Source: Planctomycetota bacterium
Lineage (GTDB): Bacteria; Planctomycetota; Phycisphaerae; WQYP01
Length of the DNA stretch: 64,000 bases
Reading direction: 5' to 3'
NCBI GenBank assembly: GCA_021790385.1
Contig: JAJYDW010000006.1
Location: 29,505 to 93,504, forward strand
Shown here: positions 25,689 through 35,545 of the stretch, one piece after another
Position numbering within the stretch: the first letter of the stretch is position 1
Layout: each line of letters begins with the position of its first letter
The notes under the pieces: model-generated
What the model was told of the DNA's origin: nothing
Database searches by the model: none
The model's input: only the letters and a program-made list of their open reading frames with translations
Position numbers and translations under genes: made by a program

Positions 25689-26777
25689 ATGAATATTTCA
25701 ATTGCGGTGTTACCAGGCGACGGTATTGGAGTGGAAGTAATTAAGGCTGCGATGCGCGTCGTAGACGATATTGCCAGACGCTTTGGCCACAAAATTACCG
25801 CTAATTATGCGGATGTCGGATGGGCAGCTATTGATAAGTGCGGTACCGCATTGCCGGCGGAAACGCGGCAGGTATGTCTGGCCAGTCAGGCGATTTTTTT
25901 TGGGGCAGTTGGTCTTCCGGATCGCGATAAAACTCTGCCCCAGGCGCAACGCCCCGAACGGGTGGCACTGCTGGAGCTGCGTAAGGGGCTTTTTGCCAAT
26001 TTACGCCATGTGGTGTTGCCGCCGGGGCTGGCCGGCCGGTGCCCATTAAAAAATGAGCTTATAAAAAACGGCATCGATATCATGATTATTCGTGAACTTA
26101 CCGGGGGGTTGTATTATGGCCAGCCGCAGGGGATTCAAGGCCGTTCGCCGGATCGCACCGCAGTGGATACCATGGCCTACAGCGAGCACGAAATTCGGCG
26201 AATTTTAAAAGTCGGCTTTGAAACTGCGCGCAAGCGTAAAAAGAAACTGCTGAGTGTAGACAAGGCCAATATTCTGGCTACCAGCCAACTGTGGCGTGAA
26301 ACCGCCACTGTCATGAGCAAGGATTATCCGGATATTCAACTGGAGCATATTTATGTGGATAACGCCTCCATGCAATTGTTGCGGCGGGCCAGTGAATTTG
26401 ATGTGATTGTTACCGAGAACACCTTTGGCGACATTCTTAGCGATGAAGCTTCCATGTTGGCCGGTTCCATTGGGCTGGTCCCCTCCGCCTGCTTCGGTGA
26501 GCCAGATGCGCACGGTAAGTACGCCGTGCCGTTTTACGAGCCAATCCACGGCAGCGCCCCGGATATTGCCGGACTCAACAAGGCCAATCCGGTAGGGTCC
26601 ATTTTAACCGCTGCCATGATGCTGCGATATACGTTCGGCCTTGCGGCGGAAGCCAACGCCATTGAAAAGGCGACTTATGCGGTACTCAATGAAGGCCGCG
26701 CTTTAACCGGCGATCTGGGTGGCACGGCCAGTTGTTCTGCTGTGGCGGACGCAGTGATAGCCGCCATCTGTTCCTGA
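25689..26777 (+). CDS. leuB: 3-isopropylmalate dehydrogenase
   Basis: Oxidative decarboxylation of 3-isopropylmalate in leucine synthesis. The protein of 362 residues begins ISIAVLPGDGIGVEVIKAAM, contains LLELRKGLFANLRHV (arginines that bind the substrate), the RELTGGLYYGQPQG block, catalytic Tyr/Lys region VDKANILATSQLWR, the DVIVTENTFGDILSDEAS metal site and the NAD block EPIHGSAPDIAGLNKANP, all in family order. The ATG at 25689 has AGGAG seven bases upstream. It leads a run of plus-strand genes with rsmD, but other leu genes are not near. Isocitrate dehydrogenase is less likely because of the LELRKGLFANLR block. Confidence 0.95.
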   Translation: MNISIAVLPGDGIGVEVIKAAMRVVDDIARRFGHKITANYADVGWAAIDKCGTALPAETRQVCLASQAIFFGAVGLPDRDKTLPQAQRPERVALLELRKGLFANLRHVVLPPGLAGRCPLKNELIKNGIDIMIIRELTGGLYYGQPQGIQGRSPDRTAVDTMAYSEHEIRRILKVGFETARKRKKKLLSVDKANILATSQLWRETATVMSKDYPDIQLEHIYVDNASMQLLRRASEFDVIVTENTFGDILSDEASMLAGSIGLVPSACFGEPDAHGKYAVPFYEPIHGSAPDIAGLNKANPVGSILTAAMMLRYTFGLAAEANAIEKATYAVLNEGRALTGDLGGTASCSAVADAVIAAICS

Positions 26778-26798
26778 CGCAACGGCAGATTAAAGTTC

Positions 26799-27398
26799 AT
26801 GCGTATCATTGCCGGAGAATTTCGTCACCGGGTTTTGGTTTCGCCCCCAACGCGAACCACCCGGCCCATTACGGATAGAGCCAAACAATCTTTGTTCGAC
26901 GCCTTAACCGTGGCCGTGGATTTAGGCGGAGGTGCGGTACTGGATTGTTTTTCAGGTACCGGTTCGATGGGGTTGGAATGCCTTTCACGCGGAGCGGGGC
27001 GAGCAATTTTTGTAGAGCGTGACCGCGATGCACTGGCGGGTTTACGCAAGAATATCGATACCTTGGGCGTTGTAACTCAATGCCGGGTGCTGGCCATGGA
27101 TGCCTACCGTGTAGGGCACGCCACGACGGCGTTACCGCAGGACTGGGGTGATCTGCGTGTGGCGTTTGTGGATCCGCCTTATGCCCATTTGCAGGAGCCG
27201 CCGACGCGAGTGCTATTGGATGGCTTGGTGGAAACACTGGCCCATGAGAGGGTAACGGCGGGGGGGCTGATCATATTACGCCATGCGGCGGCAACAGATC
27301 TGCAGGATCTGGTGCTGGCTCGGCGGATTGTGCGTCGGTTACAATACGGCAGCATGGCAATCACCTGGCTGAGAAGCGGTGTGTTGCCGGGAATTTAA
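26799..27398 (+). CDS. rsmD: 16S rRNA (guanine(966)-N(2))-methyltransferase RsmD
   Basis: A class I SAM-dependent methyltransferase of 199 residues, the usual RsmD size. It begins MRIIAGEFRHRVL, has the SAM-binding motif VLDCFSGTGSMGLECLSRGA, the acidic VERDRDAL strand end, and the catalytic VDPPY motif for N2-guanine methylation. It is separated by 21 bases from leuB and by 50 from the DUF58 gene. It methylates G966 in the small ribosomal subunit during assembly. Confidence 0.93.
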   Translation: MRIIAGEFRHRVLVSPPTRTTRPITDRAKQSLFDALTVAVDLGGGAVLDCFSGTGSMGLECLSRGAGRAIFVERDRDALAGLRKNIDTLGVVTQCRVLAMDAYRVGHATTALPQDWGDLRVAFVDPPYAHLQEPPTRVLLDGLVETLAHERVTAGGLIILRHAAATDLQDLVLARRIVRRLQYGSMAITWLRSGVLPGI

Positions 27399-27448
27399 TT
27401 GTGTACGCAAAAATATCGAGGCGGTCGCTTCGCCATTAAAGGAAATTC

Positions 27449-28378
27449 ATGGCCTTGCAGGAGTACAAATACTTTCGTCCGGTGCAGGCGGCTCAACTGC
27501 GCCGGCTTGAAATGACGGTGCGCGGCGTGGTGGAGGGCGTGTACGCGGGTTTGCACAAAAGTCCGCATAAAGGCTTTTCCATTGAATTCGCCGAGCATCG
27601 GGAATATGTTCCGGGCGATGAAATCAGGCATTTGGACTGGACGGTGCTGGCTAAAACCGATCGCTACTACATCAAGCAGTATGAACAGGAAACGAATCTC
27701 CGGGCCACGATCTGTCTGGATGTTTCCAACTCCATGCGTTACGGCACCGCGTCTTTCAAGGGGCCCAGCGGTGGTACGCTCACGAATGTAACAAAATTTG
27801 AATATGGTGCCACGCTGGCGGCATCGCTGGCGTTTATGCTCTCCAATCAGCAGGATATGGTGGGGCTGCTGGCGTTTGATAATAACTTTCGGCTGGAAAT
27901 ACCGCAGGGCAACGGCCCCTCTCATCTGCACCAGATGTTTGTGAGTATGGAGAAGCTTACCCCCGGTAAAACGACGGACATTTCCGGCGTGTTGCATCTG
28001 CTGGCCAATAAAATTCCGCGGCGTGGACTGGTGATTGTCATCAGCGATTTTTTTGATGATCCGGACAAGCTGCTGACGGCCCTGCAGCATCTGCGTCACG
28101 CCCGGCATCAACTGGTGCTGATACAGATTCTGGATCGTGGAGAAACGGAACTGAATTACAATCGCCCCATCACGTTTCAGGATATGGAAGATGGTTCGCG
28201 TTTACAGATTGATCCGAAGCTGATACGTGATGAATACCGGCGGGAAGTGCAGGCTTTTCTGGACATGATGAAACAACGCTGCGGTCAATTCAGAATTGAT
28301 TATGTAACAGCGTTTACTGATGTTCCATGGGATGTTCAGATCCGCGAGCTTTTAAGCCGCACCAGCCGCCGTAAATAG
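27449..28378 (+). CDS. DUF58 domain protein
   Basis: A 309-residue cytoplasmic protein with the DUF58 signature HREYVPGDEIRHLDWTVLAKTDRYYIKQYEQETN followed by a VWA-like half (TICLDVSNSMRYG with a DxSxS metal motif, then LVIVISDFFDDPDKLL). DUF58 proteins accompany MoxR ATPases and BatA/BatB-like membrane VWA proteins in a widely distributed, poorly understood set thought to assist folding or assembly of other proteins. Here the BatA-like gene follows 20 bases after the stop, but no MoxR gene is nearby. AAGGA precedes the ATG at 27449. Confidence 0.9.
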   Translation: MALQEYKYFRPVQAAQLRRLEMTVRGVVEGVYAGLHKSPHKGFSIEFAEHREYVPGDEIRHLDWTVLAKTDRYYIKQYEQETNLRATICLDVSNSMRYGTASFKGPSGGTLTNVTKFEYGATLAASLAFMLSNQQDMVGLLAFDNNFRLEIPQGNGPSHLHQMFVSMEKLTPGKTTDISGVLHLLANKIPRRGLVIVISDFFDDPDKLLTALQHLRHARHQLVLIQILDRGETELNYNRPITFQDMEDGSRLQIDPKLIRDEYRREVQAFLDMMKQRCGQFRIDYVTAFTDVPWDVQIRELLSRTSRRK

Positions 28379-28436
28379 GGTTGCACCCAGGCCCCGTGTG
28401 GTGGGCGGGTTTGCTGTTGGAGAAAACCTCTTGCTG

Positions 28437-30950
28437 ATGACACTGGCAGCACTCAATTTTTCTGATCCTATCATGCTCATCGGCCTGCTGGCGGCGGGTA
28501 TTCCGGTATTGCTGCATTTGCTTAACCGGGTGCGTTCGCCGGTGGTGCAATTTCCTACGCTGCGCTTTCTGCGCCTGACGGCCCAGAAAACCTCGCGACG
28601 CCGCCAGGTGCAGCATTTTCTGCTGTTGCTGATGCGCATGGCGGTGTTTGCTCTGATTGCCATGGCTATTGCCGGACCCCTGGTGCATGGCGGCAGTCCA
28701 CTGTTGGCGTACGGCATGTTATCGCTGCTGTTGGTGGGGCTGACTGTGATGGCGATTATGGCAGTCCTGTTGGTGTCGGCGCTGGAACGGCCGAAGGTAC
28801 CAGTCTCGCAGGCCTTCGCCGATAGAATCACGCCGACAGTATCCCAGGCTTTCAGCCAGGCACTAAAGCCGCAAAACCGCCTGAGGCAAATGGGTCTTCC
28901 GGCGCTGGTATTTATTCTGGCCCTTCTGGCCGCGATGAGTGGGCTTTTCGGCCTGAGCACTAACCAATTCTTTCCAGCGATGGGGGGCAGCTATAACGGT
29001 GCGTCCACCGCATGCGTGATTATCTTGGATAATTCGCAATCCATGCTGGCCCTCGATGGCAATCAAACCCGTCTGGCACATGCCGTGCGCCAAGCCCGAG
29101 CATTACTCAACCATGTCATTCGGCCGGTGCAGATGGCGATACTGCTGACCAACCCTGGCTCGAAACCCATTCCGGAATCACTCTCGGCCAATCGTCTGGG
29201 GGTACTGACGGGATTGCTGCATATAACAAGCACGGGCAAGGCCCTTCCGATGCGGGAGCTTGTGGCGCGGGCGGTGACATTGCTGGATCAAAGCAAAGAG
29301 CCTGACAAAATGGTGCTGATTTTATCCGATTTTGCCGGGCCATCCTCTTCGGATGTGCAGGCCTTTGCGCCGCTCAAGCAAAATCCATCCATTGCGCTCG
29401 TGTTGATGCCTCAGGAGTTTAGCCGCCCGGATGATGTGGCGATTTCCGACATAAAAATTCTCTCCGGCCAGCCGGTGATGGGAAGCCGGATATATATTGG
29501 TGGCAGGATTATTAACAACGGTGAAACCGCGGTGGTTCCTCGTTTGCATCTGCTGGTGGATGCTATCCCCGCAGCACACTGCCATGCCAAAGTTGAACTC
29601 GGTCCGGCCGGCAGTCAAGACTCGCGGAGAACCATTAAAATTGCACACCTGCTGACGAAAGCCGGTTATCACGTGTTTACACTGGCCTTGCAGCACCCCA
29701 GCCATGTCTTGGCGTGGGCGGATCAGCGCAGTGTTTCGTTGAACGTGGCCAAACAGGTCAACGCGCTGGTGATCGGAGCGTCGCCGACGTTGCAGGTGGA
29801 TTCCACCGCATTTTACGTGGATGCGGCGCTGGCACCTTTCACAGGATCGGGGAATGCGGGTTTAGGCCATCCCATATGGAGCATCGTGCCAACCTATGCG
29901 GCAGCGAATACCGTTGCCACGATCCCTTTGGCCCGCTATGGGGCTGTTTTTATATGTGACGTTCCGCGCCTGAGCATGGCCCTGGCTGATAAACTGTCGA
30001 GATACGTGCGATCTGGCGGAAGGATATGCTGGTTGCTGGGATCGGCGGTGGACAGCGTTGAATATAACCGCGTAATCTGGAAAACACGGCATTTGCTGCC
30101 GGCACCACTTGTCGGGCCGGTGGTACGCCAGACCAGTTCGCGTGTTGATTGGATCGACATTCGCAGCCATATTTTTGCGAATCTGTTTAAAAATCAGGAT
30201 CCGTTTCGGCGTATTGTGGTGGTAGGACGGTGGGGGCTTGGCACCGATGGTATTCCGCTGGGACACGTGCTTTCAAAACTGGAAAATAACGCAACGTTTC
30301 TCGTACAACATCGGCTGGGCAATGGACGAATTTACACCTTTGCAAGCTCGCCCGGCGGTGGCTGGACCAACTTGGCCGACACGTCGCTATTTTTACCGAT
30401 GATGGTACGTATAGCCCTGGGCAATGCTTCAGATTTAGCTGACACCACCAGCTTTGGCCCGGGACAGGCGGTTGCGATTCCCATGCCCGCCGTCGCCGCC
30501 GGCACTTCTGTGGAAGTCGATATACCCCACAATGCGGGGCCGGTGAATGTGGCTTGCTCGCAAACCCCGGCTGGTCTGCCGCAATGGATATTTACGCACA
30601 CCCGGCGTACCGGGATATATCATTGGCATAGTTTCAATTATCAATATGCCGGTGAATTTGTAGTCAACCCGCCGGGAGATGAAGCCAACTTGCTGCCGGT
30701 GCCGGCAGACAATTTGGCCAAAGAAGCGCCGAAAGGGCAGCCGGTGTTTATTGCCTCGTCGGTGACGGAGTTGCTTAAAGAGTTAGCTAAAATAAGCCAG
30801 GGGACTTCCCTGATGCCGGGAGTTTTGGCCATCGTGCTGATTCTGGCGGTGCTGGAGGCTCTTTTTGCCAACCGCTACAAGCCTGCTGTCGATAATATCG
30901 GGGCGGAGTTAAACCGATCGTCTGCCGATCTGTCCGCGGTGTCGCAGTAG
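28437..30950 (+). CDS. BatA-like membrane protein with VWA domain
   Basis: About 837 residues. The N-terminus is the BatA/aerotolerance module: DPIMLIGLLAAGIPVLLHLLNR as first membrane segment, then VVQFPTLRFLRLTAQKTSRRRQVQHFLLLLMRM leading into a second. Further hydrophobic stretches follow up to about residue 190. A VWA domain starts near residue 200 with CVIILDNSQSML (intact DxSxS metal site) and contains KMVLILSDFAGPS. A large outer region follows, and one membrane segment closes the protein (GVLAIVLILAVLEALFANRY). It is paired with the DUF58 gene. The start is set at the ATG at 28437; an earlier in-frame start adds 13 residues. Confidence 0.87.
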   Translation: MTLAALNFSDPIMLIGLLAAGIPVLLHLLNRVRSPVVQFPTLRFLRLTAQKTSRRRQVQHFLLLLMRMAVFALIAMAIAGPLVHGGSPLLAYGMLSLLLVGLTVMAIMAVLLVSALERPKVPVSQAFADRITPTVSQAFSQALKPQNRLRQMGLPALVFILALLAAMSGLFGLSTNQFFPAMGGSYNGASTACVIILDNSQSMLALDGNQTRLAHAVRQARALLNHVIRPVQMAILLTNPGSKPIPESLSANRLGVLTGLLHITSTGKALPMRELVARAVTLLDQSKEPDKMVLILSDFAGPSSSDVQAFAPLKQNPSIALVLMPQEFSRPDDVAISDIKILSGQPVMGSRIYIGGRIINNGETAVVPRLHLLVDAIPAAHCHAKVELGPAGSQDSRRTIKIAHLLTKAGYHVFTLALQHPSHVLAWADQRSVSLNVAKQVNALVIGASPTLQVDSTAFYVDAALAPFTGSGNAGLGHPIWSIVPTYAAANTVATIPLARYGAVFICDVPRLSMALADKLSRYVRSGGRICWLLGSAVDSVEYNRVIWKTRHLLPAPLVGPVVRQTSSRVDWIDIRSHIFANLFKNQDPFRRIVVVGRWGLGTDGIPLGHVLSKLENNATFLVQHRLGNGRIYTFASSPGGGWTNLADTSLFLPMMVRIALGNASDLADTTSFGPGQAVAIPMPAVAAGTSVEVDIPHNAGPVNVACSQTPAGLPQWIFTHTRRTGIYHWHSFNYQYAGEFVVNPPGDEANLLPVPADNLAKEAPKGQPVFIASSVTELLKELAKISQGTSLMPGVLAIVLILAVLEALFANRYKPAVDNIGAELNRSSADLSAVSQ

Positions 30951-30976
30951 TTGCGGGTCAAGTGGAAAGATAATTC

Positions 30977-31765
30977 ATGAAAACACCGGACCCATTGCCT
31001 CCACCGTCAGACTGGGATCACGTTGCCGGCTGGTATGACCAGCAATTGCAGGCCGATGGCCCAACGCATCACAGTAAGGTTATTATTCCGGGCGTGTTAC
31101 GGCTCCTTGATTGTGCGGTTGGGCGGCGCATATTGGATATTGCTTGCGGACAGGGTGTGGTGTGCCGGGCCATGGCGGAAACGGGAGCGACTGTTGTGGG
31201 AGTCGATGCCTCGGAAAATCTTATTGAGATGGCCAGGCAGCGGTGCCGCTATCCAGACCGGGAATCGTACCTTTGCGGCGACGCCCGCAAGCTTGCAGAT
31301 ATACCGGTGCTTTCGCCGCAGAGTTTCGATGCCGCAGTTTGTATTCTGGCCATTCAGAATATGACTCCGTTGTCTCCGGTGTGGCAGGGCTGCCGACGTC
31401 TGCTCAAAGCCGGCGGCCATTTGCTGGTGGTGATGATGCACCCATGCTTTCGCGTGCCGCGCAAAAGCTCCTGGCAATGGGATCAGCAGAACTCTTCGCA
31501 GTACCGCCGTATTGATACCTATTTGACTTCAGAAAAAATACCAATTGTGATGCATCCTGGCAGCAGCCCGGACATCACCACTATGACCTTCCATCGGCCG
31601 CTCCAGGCGTATGTCAATACGCTTGCTTCCGCCGGCTTGCTGGTGGATCACGTGGATGAATGGGTGAGCCGTAAACCGCCTCCGGCCGGCAAACGCTTCG
31701 ACGCGCTGGATCGCAGCCGCCGGGAAATTCCACTTTTCCTGGCACTGCGATCCCGGGCGGTGTAG
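30977..31765 (+). CDS. class I SAM-dependent methyltransferase
   Basis: A 262-residue methyltransferase. The SAM-binding motif is RRILDIACGQGVVCRAMAETG, the ribose-binding acidic residue ends the next strand in VVGVDASENLIEMARQ, and the motif IV region reads FDAAVCILAIQNM. A late strand has GGHLLVVMMHPCFRVPRKSSW. This is the broad UbiE/Methyltransf_11 kind; the substrate cannot be told. It follows the BatA-like gene by 26 bases, with GGAAAG before its ATG, so it is probably cotranscribed, and it converges on the efflux operon. Confidence 0.82.
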   Translation: MKTPDPLPPPSDWDHVAGWYDQQLQADGPTHHSKVIIPGVLRLLDCAVGRRILDIACGQGVVCRAMAETGATVVGVDASENLIEMARQRCRYPDRESYLCGDARKLADIPVLSPQSFDAAVCILAIQNMTPLSPVWQGCRRLLKAGGHLLVVMMHPCFRVPRKSSWQWDQQNSSQYRRIDTYLTSEKIPIVMHPGSSPDITTMTFHRPLQAYVNTLASAGLLVDHVDEWVSRKPPPAGKRFDALDRSRREIPLFLALRSRAV

Positions 31766-31861
31766 ACACAGCCGTGCATGACAGAAATGTCGGCCCAGGG
31801 TGCGAAGTAAAAAGCACTGCGCTGTCTCATGTTGGCATTTCCGTGGGCGTTGGTTCCCTTA

Positions 31862-33343
31862 TTATTTATTCTGGTGCCAGCCGCCGCCAAGGGCTTGATA
31901 AAGAGACACCAAGTCGATGGACAGCGCCAGTCTGCTAAGCACCAGCGAATTTTGGGCGGCATAAAGCGATTGCTGCGCCTGAAGCACGTTGAGAAAATCC
32001 GTGAGTCCGGCCTTATAAAGCTCCAGAGAAAGTTTGGTGGCCTGTTGGCTGGCTTTCACCGCCGCCTCAAGGGCTTTTTCGTGCTGTTGTTCATGGGTAT
32101 AAGAGGCAAGGGCGGAATCCACCTGCTGCAGGGCGGTCAGCACGCTTTGGCGGTAGGCCAGGTAATACTCATCGCGTATGGCTTCATTTTGATGGATGGT
32201 AGATTCAATTTGTCCGGAACTGAAAATTGCCCATGACACGCTGGGGCCGATCCCCCAGTTTAGGGAATTAGAATCAAACCAATTGGCGGCACTTTGCGAG
32301 GAAAACCCAAGATTGCCGTTAATTACAAAGGTTGGATAAAGCTCGGCGGTGGCTACGCCGATTTCGGCAGTGGCGGCTGCTAGTTGACTTTCAGCGGTCC
32401 GAACGTCAGGCCGGCGCAGCAGCAATTGGGCTGGCAGGCCGATAGGCACGCTGGAGGGAACGGGTGGAATCGGCCGGGGTGTGGAAAGCTCTCGCTCCAG
32501 GGCGGCGGGTGGTTGGCCAAGCAGCACGCTTAGGCTGTAGATCAACTGCTGTTGCTGGGTCTGCAGCGGGGCAATCTGGCTTTCAGTGGTGGCTAATTGC
32601 GATTCGGCGTCAGCCAGGGCCAATTCCGTATTCAGGCCGTTTTTGAATTGACGGCGTGTAAGTGCTACCGTCTGTTGCTGTAGATGTATGTTGGTGCGGG
32701 CAACAAACAATTGCTGCTGCACGCCGCGCAGGGTGATGTAATCAGTGGCCACTTCGCTAAGCAGGGTGATCATGACGGTGTGGGAGTTTTCATCGGCGGC
32801 AGCGAGATTATAGTTGGCCGCTTGAACCGCCCGCTTGACTCCGCCGAAAATATCCAGCTCCCACGATGCATTTAAGCCGCTTTGAAACAAATTGCCGGTG
32901 GAGCGGGTACCACCATCTTTGGTTAAGTTATTGCTGGTACCGCTACGCTGAAAAGAAGCGTTGGCGTTGACAAACGGGCCAAGATTGGCAGCAGCGATGT
33001 CACGGGCATAACGGGCCTGCCGAATAGCGACTTGGGCCTGCAGGATGGTGAGGTTACGGGTCGCGGCCTGCTGAATCAGGGCTGTAAGTTCCGGATCGTG
33101 AAAATTTGTCCACCACGTAGCCAGATGGGCACGTTGGGTGGTAATAGTGCTTTGAGCTTTGGTAACTACGGAAGCCGGCTGAGTGGTGGTGAAGGCGGCC
33201 TTTATCATTCCGCCGGACCATTGTTTAGGCATCGTTACTTTCGGTGAATGAAAGTTAGGCCCGACGGTGCAGCCGCCAAACAGTAAGCCCAAGGTGGCTC
33301 CAGCTAGGAGAATCGTTATTTGCTTTAATTTCTTAAGGAACAT
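31862..33343 (-). CDS. outer-membrane efflux channel (NodT/TolC family lipoprotein)
   Basis: A 493-residue outer-membrane factor that forms the exit duct of a tripartite exporter. The signal peptide with lipobox (ATLGLLFGGC at about 15-25) is followed by the family start TVGPNFHSPKV. Two repeats of the outer membrane efflux domain follow, each with long alpha-helical stretches (ALIQQAATRNLTILQAQVAIRQAR and LALADAESQLATTESQIAPLQ), and the RRPDVRTAESQLAAATAEIGVATAELYPTF segment is highly typical. The last gene of the MarR-MacA-MacB operon, 55 bases behind the permease gene. Confidence 0.92.
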   Translation of the reverse strand: MFLKKLKQITILLAGATLGLLFGGCTVGPNFHSPKVTMPKQWSGGMIKAAFTTTQPASVVTKAQSTITTQRAHLATWWTNFHDPELTALIQQAATRNLTILQAQVAIRQARYARDIAAANLGPFVNANASFQRSGTSNNLTKDGGTRSTGNLFQSGLNASWELDIFGGVKRAVQAANYNLAAADENSHTVMITLLSEVATDYITLRGVQQQLFVARTNIHLQQQTVALTRRQFKNGLNTELALADAESQLATTESQIAPLQTQQQQLIYSLSVLLGQPPAALERELSTPRPIPPVPSSVPIGLPAQLLLRRPDVRTAESQLAAATAEIGVATAELYPTFVINGNLGFSSQSAANWFDSNSLNWGIGPSVSWAIFSSGQIESTIHQNEAIRDEYYLAYRQSVLTALQQVDSALASYTHEQQHEKALEAAVKASQQATKLSLELYKAGLTDFLNVLQAQQSLYAAQNSLVLSRLALSIDLVSLYQALGGGWHQNK

Positions 33344-33397
33344 AGGGCGTATCTCCTGATAGCGGTTGGCGATAGACGGCCGCGGCGGTTACCGTGG

Positions 33398-34759
33398 TTA
33401 TTCGTAACGTAAAGCGTCAATGGGATCAAGCCGTGAGGCTTTCCATGCGGGATAATAACCAAAAATAAGGCCAACGGCCGCGGAAACGGCCACCGATGCA
33501 ATCATGGCCGGCATGGAAAGTTCAATGGGCCAATGAAGCAGATGTTGCACTCCGCTGGAAAGTGCCTGGCCAGTGAGAATTCCCAGGGCACCGCCAAACA
33601 GGCACAGCACAATAGCTTCAAGTATAAACTGACTTAAGATGTCGCGTGGCTTAGCACCCACGGCCATGCGCAGGCCGATTTCACGGGTGCGTTCAGTTAC
33701 GCTCACCAGCATAATGTTCATAATTCCCACCCCGCCAACCAAGAGGGATATAAGGGCCACACCGGTAAGCAAATTGGTCATCATACGGGAAGTGGATCCC
33801 AAGGCGCTAGAAATTTCCGCCATATTGCGAATGTTAAAATCGTCCGGCTGGCCCGGTTGCAGGTGATGGCGCTGGCGCAGCAGGGCTGTGATTTCGGCAA
33901 TGGCCTGCGGAATCTGGGACGTGGATGGAACAGCTACGAGAATGGAATTTATGTTTGGAAAACTGACTGGCTGTGGAGTGTCAGTCTGTTCGGAGGTGGA
34001 GGGAACCGGGTAGAGACTTTGTGCGGTTTCAGGGTAAAGCTGGTCGGTAGTGGTGGTGGAAGCGGTGGCCGTGCTTTGATTCTGATTTTGCAGGGCCTTG
34101 GCGGAGATGCGGAACTTCAGTGTGGTCCAGGGCAGAACCAGGATATCATCTTGATCCATGCCCATCATGTTGGCACCCTTTTTGGCCAACACCCCGATAA
34201 CTTTAAGCGGGACATTTTGTACCAGAATGGTTTTGCCAATAGGTTTCCCGCTGGGAAAAAGTTCTTTCACCACGGTTTGGCCCAGATCACAGACCTGGTT
34301 GACTCCCAGCACATCGCTGTTGTTAAACGCTCGTCCTTCGACGACGGGCCAATCACGTATGGTGAAATATGCCGGTGAGGTGCCCGCGATAAATTGTGGG
34401 ACCCAGTTCTGGCTGCCGCGCACCAGTTGCATACGCCCGTTGACCTGCGGTGCTGCGGCCAAAACCGAAGGACAATCGCGGGCGACTGCAGCCGCATCCT
34501 GAGAGGTAAGGGTAACGGCACTGCCGCCGCCAAAACTTACCCCGGCGCTGACCGCCTGTCCGGGAAAAACAATGAGCGTGTTAGCCCCCATGTTTTCGAT
34601 GGTTTGTTTGATGGCCGCGGAAGATCCTTCACCTATTTGCACCATGGAAATGACCGCGGCAATGCCGATGATAATGCCCAGGGTGGTAAGGGCTGACCGC
34701 ATGGGATTACGCCGCAACGCCCTAAGGGCGGTTTTTAAGGTAGTTGCCAGTTTCCGCAT
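33398..34759 (-). CDS. MacB-type ABC transporter permease
   Basis: A 453-residue permease with the MacB/FtsX layout: N-terminal membrane segment (MRSALTTLGIIIGIAAVISMV), a large outer domain (about 50-320) including the MacB_PCD start GSSAAIKQTIENMGANTLIVFPG, and three membrane segments near the end (GVALISLLVGGVGIMNIMLVSV, AIVLCLFGGALGILTGQAL, and MIASVAVSAAVGLIFGYYPAW). The C-terminal ERTREIGLRMAVGAKPRDI is a coupling region to the ATPase. Unlike E. coli MacB the ATPase is a separate protein. It probably drives export or outer-membrane transfer of a drug, peptide or lipid-like substrate. Confidence 0.93.
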   Translation of the reverse strand: MRKLATTLKTALRALRRNPMRSALTTLGIIIGIAAVISMVQIGEGSSAAIKQTIENMGANTLIVFPGQAVSAGVSFGGGSAVTLTSQDAAAVARDCPSVLAAAPQVNGRMQLVRGSQNWVPQFIAGTSPAYFTIRDWPVVEGRAFNNSDVLGVNQVCDLGQTVVKELFPSGKPIGKTILVQNVPLKVIGVLAKKGANMMGMDQDDILVLPWTTLKFRISAKALQNQNQSTATASTTTTDQLYPETAQSLYPVPSTSEQTDTPQPVSFPNINSILVAVPSTSQIPQAIAEITALLRQRHHLQPGQPDDFNIRNMAEISSALGSTSRMMTNLLTGVALISLLVGGVGIMNIMLVSVTERTREIGLRMAVGAKPRDILSQFILEAIVLCLFGGALGILTGQALSSGVQHLLHWPIELSMPAMIASVAVSAAVGLIFGYYPAWKASRLDPIDALRYE

Positions 34760-34762
34760 GGA

Positions 34763-35518
34763 TTACCTCTTTTTACCGGTGGTTGCATCAGGCGCAGGAC
34801 CAGCCCCGACAGCCGTGGTCGCTGGTGGTGCTGCGAAGGCTCCGACTTCAATCAGGCCATCACGAATATGAATGATACGCTGTGCGTGGCTGGCCACGGT
34901 CGGGTCGTGAGTTACCAACAGAATGGTAATGCCCTCTTCGCGATTAAGTTTCTCGAAACTTTGCAGCACATCTTCACTGGTGTGGGAATCTAAATTTCCG
35001 GTTGGCTCATCGGCCAGCACCAACCGCGGGTTATTCACCAGCGAACGGGCGATAGCCACGCGCTGCTGTTGGCCACCGGAAAGCTGCGATGGTTCATGAT
35101 GCATGCGATCACCCAGGCCCACGCGGTCTAAGAGTGCTTTGGCCCGTTTGTGCTGGTCCTTAGTGGAAAGACCGTTTTCGGCATAGGTGGTGGGCAGCAG
35201 AACATTATCCAGGGCGGAGGTGCGGGCCAGCAAATTAAAATTTTGAAAGACAAAACCGATTTTGGTATTGCGCACGATAGCGCGTTGATTGGCGGACATC
35301 CGGGAAATTTCTTCGCCATCCAAGATATACCTGCCCGAAGTGGGACGATCCAGGCAGCCAAGAATGTTCATCAGTGTGGTTTTTCCAGAACCAGAGGCTC
35401 CCATTAAAGCCACCATCTCACCGGTTTGAATGGCCATGGAAACCCCCTTTAGTACCTGAACATCGGAACTGCCCAAGTGGTAGGTTTTAACGATATTTTC
35501 AACGGTGATTAAATTCAT
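34763..35518 (-). CDS. ABC transporter ATP-binding protein (MacB/LolD type)
   Basis: A 251-residue ATPase with all nucleotide-binding motifs: Walker A GASGSGKTTL, Q-loop VFQNFNLL, signature LSGGQQQRVAIARSL, Walker B LVLADEPTGNLD and the H-loop histidine in LLVTHDPT. The sequence pattern (MNILGCLDRPTSGRYILDG) is that of the MacB/LolD group. It starts 27 bases after the MacA-like gene and ends four bases before the permease start. A short low-complexity alanine/threonine tail follows the core. Confidence 0.95.
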   Translation of the reverse strand: MNLITVENIVKTYHLGSSDVQVLKGVSMAIQTGEMVALMGASGSGKTTLMNILGCLDRPTSGRYILDGEEISRMSANQRAIVRNTKIGFVFQNFNLLARTSALDNVLLPTTYAENGLSTKDQHKRAKALLDRVGLGDRMHHEPSQLSGGQQQRVAIARSLVNNPRLVLADEPTGNLDSHTSEDVLQSFEKLNREEGITILLVTHDPTVASHAQRIIHIRDGLIEVGAFAAPPATTAVGAGPAPDATTGKKR

Positions 35519-35545
35519 GCTGGTAATCCGTGAAACCCGCGCTTT

